Assembly (NCBI GenBank): GCA_910586775.1
Contig: CAJUJN010000059.1
Location: 1 to 24,746, forward strand
Direction: 5' to 3'
DNA length: 24,746 nucleotides
Origin: an uncultured Acetatifactor sp.
GTDB lineage: Bacteria > Bacillota > Clostridia > Lachnospirales > Lachnospiraceae
Position 1 is the stretch's first letter. Each line of letters starts with the position of its first letter. The position numbers and the translations under genes are program-made. Positions 1-8,049 of the stretch are shown piece after piece. The notes under the pieces were generated by a model. That model saw only the letters and a program-made list of their open reading frames with translations. It was not told the origin of the DNA and made no database searches.

Positions 1-1
1 A

Positions 2-33
2 TAGGTTAGACCTCCCTCGCAGAATCTAACCTA
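2..33. repeat. Inverted repeat at the left edge (9-bp stem)
   Basis: A perfect 9-bp inverted repeat (TAGGTTAGA at 2-10 and TCTAACCTA at 25-33) encloses a 14-nt loop. No T-tract follows, so it is not a convincing intrinsic terminator on the plus strand. It may be the end of a longer structure cut by the window edge. Confidence 0.5.
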
Positions 34-117
34 ATACTTAACTAAATGACATTGCTGTCTGAACTGTTACAATTTAGTAATCAAATCTCAATAAAAGTCA
101 GGAAATTATGAGATTAT

Positions 118-290
118 GATGATATTGATTATACATCAATTGAAAAGGCAGATGAGGTATCATAAAATTAGCACAAGATGAGCTCATTGCTAATCCAGTT
201 CTGAAAGTAGGGGAAGGATGTTTGGTTATGGATAGATGTATGAAGGTGCGGTTGCTGCAAACAGTTGTGTTAGCATTATGGAGGTATAAT
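118..290 (+). pseudogene. Possible decayed coding remnant upstream of the secreted protein gene
   Basis: Two adjoining open stretches look protein-like across one frameshift. The first (118-162) reads DDIDYTSIEKADEVS and then hits a stop. The second (from 165) is one frame over and reads KLAQDELIANPVLKVGEG, continuing open into the next gene. The composition resembles real coding sequence, but there is no start codon with a ribosome site and no recognised family. An untranslated leader for the gene at 291 is the main alternative. Confidence 0.25.
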
Positions 291-749
291 ATGAGAAAAA
301 TAAAGCAAATCATGTCAGTGGTGGCATGTATGATATTAGTATTAGCAATGGTGATTCCGGTAAGTGCGGAAGCGGGGGATGATGCCGAATACGGTCAAGT
401 GGAAAAAGTGATACAAAGGAAACCGGCATCTGCGATATGTGGTTCCGAATATTGTAATTTGACAGCAGTATTTTCGAGATATGGAAAGACTACTGGATAT
501 GGTAATATTACCTCCAGTACGCATGTTGAGTATGCAGAAGGATTTTTTTATTGCTCCCAAGGTCATACAACTGTAAAGGATGTGAATGTGGGAACTCAAA
601 GTCATTCATTGACATATTGTGATGATTTAGGGCATACAAGTTCCGATTCTAATACACATCAATATTGGCGCAGATGTGAATGCGAACATGGTGAGAATGT
701 TTATGTTGATTGTAATTATAGGAAAAGTGGGGTACATACAAAACCGTAG
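291..749 (+). CDS. Small secreted Cys/His-rich protein of unknown function
   Basis: This 152-residue protein is not a family I recognise. The start at 291 is preferred over an upstream ATG at 228 because GGAGG lies 7 nt before it and because the new N-terminus is a classic signal peptide: MRKIKQ, then a hydrophobic core to about residue 23, then a cleavage-like VSAEA. The mature part has Cys/His clusters, including CSQGH near residue 89 and a C..H..CxC..H..C arrangement near residues 110-140, suggesting metal binding or disulfides after export. It sits 81 nt before a lipoprotein gene on the same strand and may share a transcript. Secretion is well supported by sequence; any enzymatic or adhesive role would be guesswork. 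Confidence 0.7.
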   Translation: MRKIKQIMSVVACMILVLAMVIPVSAEAGDDAEYGQVEKVIQRKPASAICGSEYCNLTAVFSRYGKTTGYGNITSSTHVEYAEGFFYCSQGHTTVKDVNVGTQSHSLTYCDDLGHTSSDSNTHQYWRRCECEHGENVYVDCNYRKSGVHTKP

Positions 750-830
750 GATTTATGCAGTGCCTGTCAGAAGTGGGCAGGAATATATTTTTTGAAGTAA
801 GAATTGTTTCTGGCTAAAGGAGAGCCATCC

Positions 831-2735
831 ATGGGAAAAAAGAGTTATTTGAGTCTGTTATGCATTATTATGCTGCTACTGCCGGCCCTGTCTGGCTGTA
901 GTAAAACTGCTTCCAAAGAGGATAACAGCCTTCTGGGCATAGACGGTTATGTCTATACGGCACTGCAAATTGATGTAAAGGCAGCTTCTGACGACAGGTT
1001 CAAAGTGATGAACGGCTATATCTATTACCGATTTGTGAACTCCAACATAACATTGAGAAGATTTCCCATAGAAGAATTGTTTCCTATGGGAGAGGAGCTT
1101 TCCTCAGAAAACACTGACTCAGAAGAGCAATTCAAGATGCCTGCCGGGGAGCCTTTGGCTCAGGCAGGCAGTTTCTCAAACCATGTGTTGGATTATATTG
1201 TGGATGAGGACGACAGTCTCTATTATCTGGGGGAAAGAATCGGTGAAGATGAGACGGACTGTGTTCTGGTAAAACGACGGGCGGATGGCAGTGAAGAGTA
1301 CTGTGTCTCTTTGTCCGGCAGGCCAAATTCACTGGCATTGAGCAATGAAAACCGTATTTACGTACTGACAGAGGATTTCATCTTTATTATTGGTGAGAAG
1401 GGAAAGGTGTTGGAGCGGTTTTCTGTGGCGGAGGGAGAAGCGGCCGAATTGTTGGAGGGGGAAGCAGGCACTGTCTATTATTATCAAATGGGTACCAATG
1501 AAGTGAATGAAATTGTTCCTGACAGGCAGTCCGGCTCTTATCGGCTGGAATGGTTGAGGGGACCTTGCAGTAATGGCATTTTCAGCGGCTCCCGGCAAGG
1601 TTTGTTTTATACCGGCAATGATGGGGTGCTTTATCGTTACAGGAAAGAAGCTGATTCCTGGGAAACGGTGCTTCGTTGGGGGGACAGTAACCTGATCTGC
1701 TATTCAGACTTTACGATACTTCTGCTTTCGGAGGACAGGCTGGCAGTGGATATCAATATTCCGGGACAGTCAGGTAAATATGAACGGGCGTTTTTTGTCC
1801 TTACGAAGACCCCGGTAGAAGAGCTTCCGGAGAAGGAAGTGCTGGTGCTGGTGATGGAGGGAAATCGTCTGTTCAGTACCCTGGAACAGTATGTCATGGA
1901 TTATAACAGAAATAGTGACAACTGTCACATCATCATTCAACGCGACCTGTCAAGGCTGGACGCGGAGTTGGTTTCTTCCAATCCGCCGGACCTGATCAAT
2001 CTGACTTATATGGATTACATAAAGTTTGGTGAAAAGGATGTACTGGAGGATTTGGAGCCGTATCTGGAGAGCAGCATACTGTTGGACAGGAAAGATTTTC
2101 GGGAGGCTGTTCTTGATTCGTGTACTGTAAAGGGGCGGTTGGTGTGCATTCCTGATGAGATCGAATGTACTACAGTTATTGGACGGGCTTCCCAGCTGGG
2201 AAGCGGTGCAGGTTGGACTGTAGCGGATGTAATGGCGTTTGCGGAGAGCCATCCCGATGCACAGCTATTTAAGAATAATACTTTTTCCGCCATGATAAAG
2301 ACATTCTTTCGGGATTATATACTGGAGCAGTTTGTGGATTGGGAGAACAGAGAATGTTATTTTGACGGGGAAGAATTTATCTCTTTTATAAAATGGGTAG
2401 CGGAGCATTCGGACGGTGTGGACAGTGAGGAGAGCTTTGTGGAGGACAGGTCCGAAGCCATGCCGGAGAATCATCTGCTCAGCATAATGACGGAAATCAG
2501 TACCCCGCAGTCTTTGCTGCTTAGCAGAAGCCATTTTGGGGAAGAAGTAGTTGTGGTAGGATACCCGACGGCCAGGGGGGAGGCTGTATACCATGGGACA
2601 GCTGTTAATCAGTTGGGGATTGTGGCTGCTTCTGATAAGAAGGAAGCAGCATGGCAGTTTATCGAGTCTTTTCTTGCCCGGAAAAACGGACACTATATGA
2701 TTGTACCAAGCCGCTTACGCGGCGGCAAGTTCTAA
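831..2735 (+). CDS. Lipoprotein with an N-terminal propeller-like region and C-terminal ABC solute-binding domain; tail probably truncated
   Basis: The start at 831 follows AAAGGAG by 6-7 nt. The product (634 residues) begins with a lipoprotein signal ending in LSGC, so Cys23 is the likely lipidated residue. Residues about 30-310 contain repeated short strands with YYxx patterns, like a beta-propeller or DUF5050-type sensor. Residues about 320-615 look like a family 1 extracellular solute-binding protein (LVLVMEGNRL, PPDLINLT, and the AAWQFIESFL motif near the end). Such proteins bind sugars or peptides outside the membrane for an ABC importer, but no permease genes follow. The last residues (VPSRLRGGKF) run into GC-rich hairpin DNA at the edge of the IS91-like element, so the native C-terminus is probably replaced. 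Fusion of a propeller to a binding domain is the odd feature. Confidence 0.75.
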   Translation: MGKKSYLSLLCIIMLLLPALSGCSKTASKEDNSLLGIDGYVYTALQIDVKAASDDRFKVMNGYIYYRFVNSNITLRRFPIEELFPMGEELSSENTDSEEQFKMPAGEPLAQAGSFSNHVLDYIVDEDDSLYYLGERIGEDETDCVLVKRRADGSEEYCVSLSGRPNSLALSNENRIYVLTEDFIFIIGEKGKVLERFSVAEGEAAELLEGEAGTVYYYQMGTNEVNEIVPDRQSGSYRLEWLRGPCSNGIFSGSRQGLFYTGNDGVLYRYRKEADSWETVLRWGDSNLICYSDFTILLLSEDRLAVDINIPGQSGKYERAFFVLTKTPVEELPEKEVLVLVMEGNRLFSTLEQYVMDYNRNSDNCHIIIQRDLSRLDAELVSSNPPDLINLTYMDYIKFGEKDVLEDLEPYLESSILLDRKDFREAVLDSCTVKGRLVCIPDEIECTTVIGRASQLGSGAGWTVADVMAFAESHPDAQLFKNNTFSAMIKTFFRDYILEQFVDWENRECYFDGEEFISFIKWVAEHSDGVDSEESFVEDRSEAMPENHLLSIMTEISTPQSLLLSRSHFGEEVVVVGYPTARGEAVYHGTAVNQLGIVAASDKKEAAWQFIESFLARKNGHYMIVPSRLRGGKF

Positions 2736-2763
2736 CTTATTTTTCTGAAAATGTCTAAAAAAG

Positions 2764-2838
2764 TAGCAGTTTTTGTATTTATAGTGTATTGTTGAGTCAC
2801 GCCACTTAACCATAAACCATAACATACGAAAACTGCTA
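2764..2838. repeat. Imperfect inverted repeat in the IS91-like left end
   Basis: TAGCAGTTTTTGT (2764-2776) and ACGAAAACTGCTA (2826-2838) pair with a single mismatch across a 49-nt spacer. The repeat lies between the presumed left end and the recombinase gene. It could be a subterminal recombinase- or transposase-binding structure. The rest of 2736-2954 holds no convincing ORF, only the leader and ribosome site of the recombinase. Confidence 0.5.
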
Positions 2839-2954
2839 TGATTAATATACCACAGATTTTCCGTCCCAACAACCACATATTTCATTTTTCCCGTCCGCCA
2901 CCTCCTGGATGAACGCTGTCACTGTCAACCAGTTTTTATCCCAAGGAGGTTACT

Positions 2955-3824
2955 ATGGACTATTTAGCTGTTTTTACTGAAATGCTCCTGGCCAGGGGCC
3001 TGGCCGACAACACTGTACGCAATTACCAGACTTATATCAGGCCTTACCTTGCTTACCTGCAACGGCTTGGGCTTTCGCCTGATGCCGCATCCTGGCAGGT
3101 TATGCGGGATTACCTCAGGCACATAAAGGAAAGCCGTTCCCTTTCTGACCGCACGGTGAACATGGTCATCTCACACCTGCAGTTCTTCCATGTTTATGTC
3201 CTTCATAAACAGTGGGATCCCACCCAGGTGCCTTTCCGCAGGTTCCGTACCTACCTGCCTTTTGTCCCTTCACGGGAGCTTGCAGGCTCCTTCATCGGTT
3301 CCTTCCAGGACCCGAAGATGAAGCTTGCCCTGTCCATCCTTTATGCCACTGGCCTGCGCCTGGACGAGCTCTGCCACCTCCAGTGCCGGGATATCTACCT
3401 GGAGAAAGGCCGGGTACATGTTGCTGACTCCAAGAACCGCCACGACCGGTTTGTCCCCCTTCCTGCCTCTTTGAAGCCATTGATCCTTTCCTACTGGTAT
3501 TCTTTCCCAATTGGCAGGAGGCCCAGGCTCTGGCTGTTCACACAGCAGCACTCCCCTGATACCCCCATGGACAAGCAGTGGGTTCAGGACCGTATCCTGA
3601 AGCAGCGGAATTTACTGGGGGTTGACGGGAGGCTCACTGCCCATTCTTTCAGGCACGCTTTCGCCACTCACAGTTACGAGAATGGCATGGACCTGCTGTC
3701 CCTCAAAACTTTCCTGGGGCACCGCTCCATCAATTCCACTGCAATTTATGTGCACCTGGCGGCAGCTTCTTCCTGCACCACAGTGAACCCCTTTGACCAG
3801 ATCGGGGGTGGCATCCATGCATAA
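2955..3824 (+). CDS. Tyrosine recombinase/integrase of the IS91-like element
   Basis: This 289-residue protein is a complete tyrosine recombinase. AAGGAGG sits 6 nt before the ATG. Residues 1-90 form the SAM-like core-binding domain (LADNTVRNYQTYIRPYL). The catalytic domain contains Arg135 in ATGLRLDEL, a probable Lys160, His230 and Arg233 in HSFRHAFATH, His256 in LGHRS, and the nucleophile Tyr265 in AIYVHL. All residues of the R-K-HxxR-H-Y set are visible, so it should be active. It cuts and rejoins DNA through a 3'-phosphotyrosine. Its stop codon overlaps the transposase start, implying translational coupling. Its exact role beside a Y2 transposase is not settled; it may resolve or circularise intermediates. 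Confidence 0.88.
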   Translation: MDYLAVFTEMLLARGLADNTVRNYQTYIRPYLAYLQRLGLSPDAASWQVMRDYLRHIKESRSLSDRTVNMVISHLQFFHVYVLHKQWDPTQVPFRRFRTYLPFVPSRELAGSFIGSFQDPKMKLALSILYATGLRLDELCHLQCRDIYLEKGRVHVADSKNRHDRFVPLPASLKPLILSYWYSFPIGRRPRLWLFTQQHSPDTPMDKQWVQDRILKQRNLLGVDGRLTAHSFRHAFATHSYENGMDLLSLKTFLGHRSINSTAIYVHLAAASSCTTVNPFDQIGGGIHA

Positions 3825-4998
3825 CAAAAAAGTGCAGGGGCTTTTTGGCTCCCTCAAAATACAGCAGGTTTTCCTTTCCGCCTACCAGGAATTCTCTTCT
3901 TCCGGCGCCCCGCAGTCCGACGTCCAGCGCAGGGCCGCACATGCCATCATGCGCTGCAAGTCCGGGAAGCTGGGCTGCAACAGGAGCTTCTGCCCTGACT
4001 GCGGACACCTGCAAACCCATAATAATTCCTGCCGCAACCGCAGCTGCCCTAACTGCCAGGCCGTCCAGAAGGAACTCTGGGTGGACCGGCGCAGGGCCGA
4101 GGTTATTGACGCCCCCTACTTCCATGTGGTCTTTACCCTCCCTCATGAGCTGAACCCCCTCATCTATGCCAACCAGAAGGCCCTTTACGGGCTTTTCCAC
4201 AGGTGCTGCGCTGAAACACTCCTGGAACTGTGCGCCGACAAAAAATATTTAGGCGCTCAGCCCGGCATCATCCAGGTGCTCCATACCTGGAACCAGGAAA
4301 TGCTTTACCATGTGCATATGCACTGCATCCTCTCCGGCGGCGGGCTCACAAGGGACGGCAGGATCCGTAAAAGCAGGGGTTCCTTCTTCCTCCCGGTCTT
4401 TGTCCTGCGGGACAAGTTCAGGGGCAAATACCTCGCCCTCCTGGACAGGCTTTATAAGGATGGCTCCCTTGCCCTCCCGGACCTCTGTGCGGCTTTCCGG
4501 GAACCTTCCGGCTGGCAGGCTTTCCGGGACGGCCTTTACCGCAGGGACTGGTGCCCCTTCATCAAGGAGACCTTCAATGGCTTCGGCAACGCAATTGAGT
4601 ACCTGGGCAGGTATACCCATAAGATCGCCATCTCCAACAGCCGTGTCCTTTCCGTTACGGGGAAGGAAGTCACCTTTTCCGCAAGGGGCTTAAAACCAGG
4701 GGATCCAAAACGCACCATTACTACAGGCAGCTGCGAGTTCATCCGACGCTTCCTCATCCATGTACTCCCACAGGGCTTCCAGAAGATCCGCTATTACGGT
4801 TTCCTGAACAACCGTACAAAGTCCAGGAACCTGAAACTGATCTTTACCATCCAGGGGCATCAGAGTTTTAAGGCACGTTTTACCGGGATGTCCATGGCAC
4901 AGCTGGTGCTGGCTGTCTGGAAAAAGGACATCACCAGGTGCCCTGTCTGCGGCTTTGCCGGGATGCGGCCTGTCGGAAGGACTTATGCTTCCGGATAG
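3817..4998 (+). CDS. IS91-family Y2/HUH transposase
   Basis: The preferred start at 3817 overlaps the recombinase stop as ATGCATAA; an in-frame ATG at 3793 would add eight residues without a ribosome site. The 393-residue product has an N-terminal zinc ribbon with Cys at about 54, 59, 62, 72, 77 and 80. It then has the HUH motif HVHMH (165-169) and the paired nucleophiles Tyr262 and Tyr266 in YLGRY, followed by a C-terminal CPVCG zinc knuckle. These define the IS91/IS801/IS1294 group, which nicks one strand and transposes by rolling-circle replication. Length is in the usual range of about 380-430 residues, and no frameshift is seen, so the gene appears intact. Confidence 0.9.
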   Translation: MHNKKVQGLFGSLKIQQVFLSAYQEFSSSGAPQSDVQRRAAHAIMRCKSGKLGCNRSFCPDCGHLQTHNNSCRNRSCPNCQAVQKELWVDRRRAEVIDAPYFHVVFTLPHELNPLIYANQKALYGLFHRCCAETLLELCADKKYLGAQPGIIQVLHTWNQEMLYHVHMHCILSGGGLTRDGRIRKSRGSFFLPVFVLRDKFRGKYLALLDRLYKDGSLALPDLCAAFREPSGWQAFRDGLYRRDWCPFIKETFNGFGNAIEYLGRYTHKIAISNSRVLSVTGKEVTFSARGLKPGDPKRTITTGSCEFIRRFLIHVLPQGFQKIRYYGFLNNRTKSRNLKLIFTIQGHQSFKARFTGMSMAQLVLAVWKKDITRCPVCGFAGMRPVGRTYASG

Positions 4999-5215
4999 AT
5001 TTTTTCCCTTTTTATACGGTATCCTTGCAGGTCTCCCGGAAAGGAAGGCCTGGTCAGCCTGCGCATTTTTAAGGATTCCAGAAAAAAATACTGTTTTTCC
5101 TGGTATAGAAACTTCTGTACATCTTTATCTTTCCCTTCTACAGCCCCCATTTCCGGCAAGTGGAGAAAAGCAATCCCCATACCCGCACTTTCAGGCCCCG
5201 CGGCCCGGTACAATC

Positions 5216-5291
5216 GGAAAGCATCAGATTTAGGGCAGTTTATCTTTTGTACAAGTTATTCTTTTCTGTTGCCCTAAATCAGATGCTTTCC
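5216..5291. repeat. Large hairpin (22-bp stem, one mismatch) beyond the transposase
   Basis: Positions 5216-5237 and 5270-5291 are inverted copies of a 22-nt sequence starting GGAAAGCATCAG, with one mismatch and a 32-nt T-rich loop. It lies 217 nt after the transposase stop. It may be the origin-side subterminal structure of the IS91-like element or a transcription barrier protecting flanking genes. Nothing else supported by sequence lies in 4999-5215. Confidence 0.65.
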
Positions 5292-5387
5292 TTAGGTATT
5301 ATGGCAAAGTACAAAATGCAAGGACTTAACTTAAATGGAAATTAAAAAAACTCGGTTCAGTTAGTGGGAAAGGGAAGGGGGGAGTAC

Positions 5388-5458
5388 TATAATATATTTA
5401 GTTTCAAGGTTGCACACGCATGTTGCATATCAGCAGCGTTACATGGGAATGGTGCAAC
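5388..5458 (+). promoter_or_regulatory. Putative -10 element and leader hairpin before the first ABC transporter region
   Basis: TATAAT occurs at 5388-5393 just after a G-rich stretch, but no consensus -35 lies 16-18 nt upstream, so it may be an activator-dependent promoter. It is followed by an inverted repeat, GTTGCAC at 5409-5415 with GTGCAAC at 5452-5458, inside the presumed leader. The assignment is tentative. Confidence 0.3.
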
Positions 5459-5495
5459 GTTTGGAACAAAATAAACAGAGAAAGGAGAAGCGAAG

Positions 5496-5696
5496 ATGAA
5501 AGTAATCAGAAAACCTCTTGAGAAGAAGGACATGGAATTGTATTCCTGAAAAATATTTTCTTGATAAGTATGTAGAGAGATTATATGAGGAGGAAAAGGG
5601 GGGTCACGATTTTTGATGATATTTTTGAACTCAAGCACTGCTTTATTGCCTTTTCCTGGATATGATGCTATACTGAAATACAAAGATTTACAGTGA
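5496..5696 (+). pseudogene. Frameshifted short gene upstream of the ABC half-transporter
   Basis: A good ribosome site (AAAGGAG) precedes an ATG at 5496 that reads MKVIRKPLEKKDMELYS and stops at 5549. Coding-like stretches then continue in other frames: WNCIPEKYFLDKYVERL with EEEKGGHDF to about 5613, IFDDIFELKH near 5612-5640, and LLPFPGYDAILKYKDLQ to the TGA at 5694. Read together, these suggest a small protein of about 66 residues broken by two or three frameshifts. The leader-like N-terminus recalls short peptide precursors exported by neighbouring ABC transporters, but that link is speculation. The intact 17-codon ORF itself might be a functional peptide. Confidence 0.35.
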
Positions 5697-5711
5697 AGAG
5701 GAGACTGAATT

Positions 5712-7430
5712 ATGAAAAAAATATCTCAAATAGCGGTCATTAACTTTCCGTTTTTCTATACATTGGAACAGATAGTTATGAAACTCATGGGCTTTGGGCT
5801 GATGTTAGTGCCCGCCTTCATTACGCGATATCTGATGGACAGCAGAATAGAACAGGGCGAGAAAATTCCTTTGTACTGGTTCGGTATAGCAATTGTCGTG
5901 ACAGCGGCGATACACTTATTCAATTTTTACTTCATGCACTATCGGTCCCAGATGTTTACGAACCAGCGGGCATCAGACTTCAACAGTGTGATAGCGCGTA
6001 AGATTGCCAGCAGCCGTATGCCGGAGTATGAGGCCGAGCCAAAAAGCAAGATATATAATATCATGAATTCAGATATTGCGTCCATATATACCTTGAGTAA
6101 TTATATTGTTGGTGTTCCGGTGAACATTATAAAGGCAATTATGGTCATGTGGCTGTTGTTTGACGCGCATTACGGATTTGCCCTGATAGTGTTGGTGATG
6201 GCGCCCCTGTATGCTCTCTCCAGCTATACCAATCAGGGACAGCGAAAGAAACTGATGGAAGAAGAGAGGAAGGCGGCGGACATATGGTTGGAAGGGGTTG
6301 AGGTCATGATTAACAGTAAGGTAAGCATAGGTCTCAACAGAGCTTTTCCGTACATATTAGAGCGCTCGGAAAGGGAGAAAGATGCCTTTTACAGAGCCAG
6401 GAACCGGCAGCATTTTTATCTGCTGATTACGTTGGAACTGCCAAGGATGATTAGTACCCTGTCGCTTCTTTTGATTTTGATAGTTGGGGGAAATATGGTG
6501 GTCGGAGGGTGGCTTACCTTGGGTACACTGGTGTTTGTTACACAGCTGATTGGGTATGAATTTGAGTCTCTGGCAGAGCTTGCTTCTCTGCAGGCGAATT
6601 TTCTGAACGAACTGCCGATCTTCCAGCGGGGGAAAGATTTTGTGGCGCTTCCGGACGGGGATAGTGCGCCGGCGGCGCAAATGGGAGGAAGACAGGACGT
6701 GGAAGACGGGCATCCTGCGGCGGGAAAAGGAAATCATGCAGAAGAAGGGAACCTTATGCCAAAAAAATCGGAAAATGGACAGGGACACGGGCAGGCAGCA
6801 GGTGATGCAGGCATAATCAGCCTGAAAGATGCCGGTATCCTGCGGCCTGACGGTAGCAGGCTGATTCAAATAGACGACTTTTCCGTCGAAGGACCGGGGC
6901 TGATTCTCATCAGAGGGGAAAACGGATGCGGCAAATCCACACTGTTCAATATCCTTTCCGGTGTATTTTCAGAGAAACAATTGGAGACAGGAGAGGGCGG
7001 AAGCTGTGAAATTTCATCCATGTACAGGGACAGTCTGGGGTATCTGTTTTACCCAAACTTTATTTTTGCCGGAACAGTGAAGGAAAATGTTCTCTATGGG
7101 CGGGATATCCCTGAACGGGAATTCGAAAGAGTCCATAAACTGCTGAATCTGCCGCCTGCCGATAAAGAGGTCAGGATAAGGCCGGAAAATCTGTCGCTGG
7201 GGGAGAAGCAGAAAATCTATTTGGCAAGGCTGTTGTTAGGTGATTATAAGTGCATCTTACTGGATGAGCCTGGCAGCAATCTGGACGACAGGACAGAGGA
7301 GAATCTGATTCAGGCGCTGGGTGAGATGAAGTGCGGCAGGCTTCTGCTGGTAATCAGCCATAATGACCGATATGACAGGATAGCGGACAGGATTTATACG
7401 GTAAAGGATGGAAGTATGGCGGCAGATTAA
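5712..7430 (+). CDS. ABC half-transporter (membrane domain fused to ATPase), divergent
   Basis: This 572-residue protein starts 7 nt after GAGGAG. Residues 1-300 contain about five or six hydrophobic segments forming an ABC exporter membrane domain. An unusually long hydrophilic linker rich in Gly, His and acidic residues spans about 313-368. The ATPase has Walker A GENGCGKST (402-410), signature LSLGE (494-498), Walker B CILLDEP (514-520, with Glu519) and switch His550. The Q-loop glutamine is absent: the equivalent segment reads GYLFYPN (443-449), with Tyr in its place. A half-size exporter must dimerise. It is isolated from the other exporter pair by a terminator, and its substrate is unknown; peptide export is possible given the short decayed gene before it. 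Confidence 0.85.
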   Translation: MKKISQIAVINFPFFYTLEQIVMKLMGFGLMLVPAFITRYLMDSRIEQGEKIPLYWFGIAIVVTAAIHLFNFYFMHYRSQMFTNQRASDFNSVIARKIASSRMPEYEAEPKSKIYNIMNSDIASIYTLSNYIVGVPVNIIKAIMVMWLLFDAHYGFALIVLVMAPLYALSSYTNQGQRKKLMEEERKAADIWLEGVEVMINSKVSIGLNRAFPYILERSEREKDAFYRARNRQHFYLLITLELPRMISTLSLLLILIVGGNMVVGGWLTLGTLVFVTQLIGYEFESLAELASLQANFLNELPIFQRGKDFVALPDGDSAPAAQMGGRQDVEDGHPAAGKGNHAEEGNLMPKKSENGQGHGQAAGDAGIISLKDAGILRPDGSRLIQIDDFSVEGPGLILIRGENGCGKSTLFNILSGVFSEKQLETGEGGSCEISSMYRDSLGYLFYPNFIFAGTVKENVLYGRDIPEREFERVHKLLNLPPADKEVRIRPENLSLGEKQKIYLARLLLGDYKCILLDEPGSNLDDRTEENLIQALGEMKCGRLLLVISHNDRYDRIADRIYTVKDGSMAAD

Positions 7431-7470
7431 AAATTGAAAATAGGAAAGATAGAGGAATAGGAATACTGGA

Positions 7471-7507
7471 AAACCGCATCAGATGGTATGCACCACGGAT
7501 GCGGTTT
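7471..7507. terminator. Bidirectional-looking terminator between convergent genes
   Basis: A perfect 10-bp inverted repeat (AAACCGCATC at 7471-7480 and GATGCGGTTT at 7498-7507) lies between the converging ends of the ABC gene and the coiled-coil gene. Short T-runs flank it on both strands, so it can serve both transcripts. Confidence 0.6.
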
Positions 7508-7513
7508 CGGAGT

Positions 7514-7942
7514 TTAAGCCATTTTCTGTAGTTGTGCGCTATGTTCCATAATGATTTCTTTCATGAGTTCATTGTCAGCCTGCATTCTCTCATATTCTTC
7601 TATAGAATTTTTATATCTGTCAAAGGTTGAGGTGTAGCAGGATTCAATTGTGTTCAATCGCGGCATCATTATGTTTTCCTGGAACAGCTTTATCTGATGT
7701 ATTTCAGCCTGCAGTTCAGCTTTTACAGCCTGTATTTCCCCCTGCAGTTCAGCTTTTACAGCCTGTATTTCCCCCTGCAGTTCGGTTTTTACAGCCTGTA
7801 TTTCCCCCTGCAGTTCGGTTTTTACAGATCGTATTTCGTTTCTCAAGGTTTGCATTTCATTTTTTATCGGCTGTATTTCTGCTTTCAATTTCACATCTAA
7901 CAACTGTGAAATTGAAAGCAGATCGTCATTTGTCAATGCCAT
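7514..7942 (-). CDS. Small coiled-coil protein with 11-residue repeats
   Basis: The start at 7942 (MALTNDD) follows AAAGGAGGG by 9 nt on the minus strand; a TTG at 7963 would put the ribosome site inside the gene. The 142-residue product is almost entirely predicted helix. Its centre holds four near-identical 11-residue units of the form AVKTELQGEIQ, a hendecad pattern that makes a right-handed or straight coiled coil. The repeats are also near-identical in DNA. No signal peptide or membrane segment is visible, so it is probably cytoplasmic. No enzyme motif is seen; a scaffold, structural or phage-tail-like role cannot be distinguished. Confidence 0.65.
   Translation of the reverse strand: MALTNDDLLSISQLLDVKLKAEIQPIKNEMQTLRNEIRSVKTELQGEIQAVKTELQGEIQAVKAELQGEIQAVKAELQAEIHQIKLFQENIMMPRLNTIESCYTSTFDRYKNSIEEYERMQADNELMKEIIMEHSAQLQKMA
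7715..7846. repeat. Four tandem 33-bp repeats within the coiled-coil gene
   Basis: Copies occupy 7715-7747, 7748-7780, 7781-7813 and a degenerate 7814-7846, with a further degraded copy just before (7682-7714). Copies 1 and 2 are identical, and copy 3 differs by a few bases. The unit is a multiple of three, so copy-number change would keep the frame. Confidence 0.9.
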
Positions 7943-8049
7943 AATGAGACACCCTCCTTTCAAAGACTGTATCCATCATACCACAAATAGAAAGCGCTGT
8001 CATTGCTTATTTTCAGAATTTCCAAAGTTTCGACAGATTTCGGTTTTCG

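Larger units (their letters stand above)
2710..5292 (+). mobile_element. IS91-like insertion element carrying a tyrosine recombinase and a Y2 transposase (ends approximate)
   Basis: Two overlapping genes, a tyrosine recombinase and an IS91-family transposase, form a compact block with C-ending codons and high GC, unlike the AT-richer genes around it. The left limit is set at a GCCGC-TTAC-GCGGC hairpin (2710-2723) that interrupts the lipoprotein reading frame. The right limit is set at a 22-bp hairpin (5216-5291). IS91-family elements transpose by a rolling-circle mechanism, make no target duplication, and carry subterminal hairpins, so exact ends cannot be read without an empty site. A recombinase gene accompanies the transposase in some members of this family. 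Confidence 0.7.

Noticed and set aside
4955..5233. 92-codon ORF at the end of the transposase
   Set aside because: It starts inside the transposase in another frame without a ribosome site, and its composition is not protein-like.
7715..7846. CRISPR array
   Set aside because: The units are directly adjacent with no unique spacers and lie in a coding frame.
7627..7944. Plus-strand ORF across the 33-bp repeats, with repeated FSFYSLYFPLQ
   Set aside because: It is open only because the repeat unit lacks stops in that frame; the minus-strand gene has the ribosome site and sensible coiled-coil sequence.
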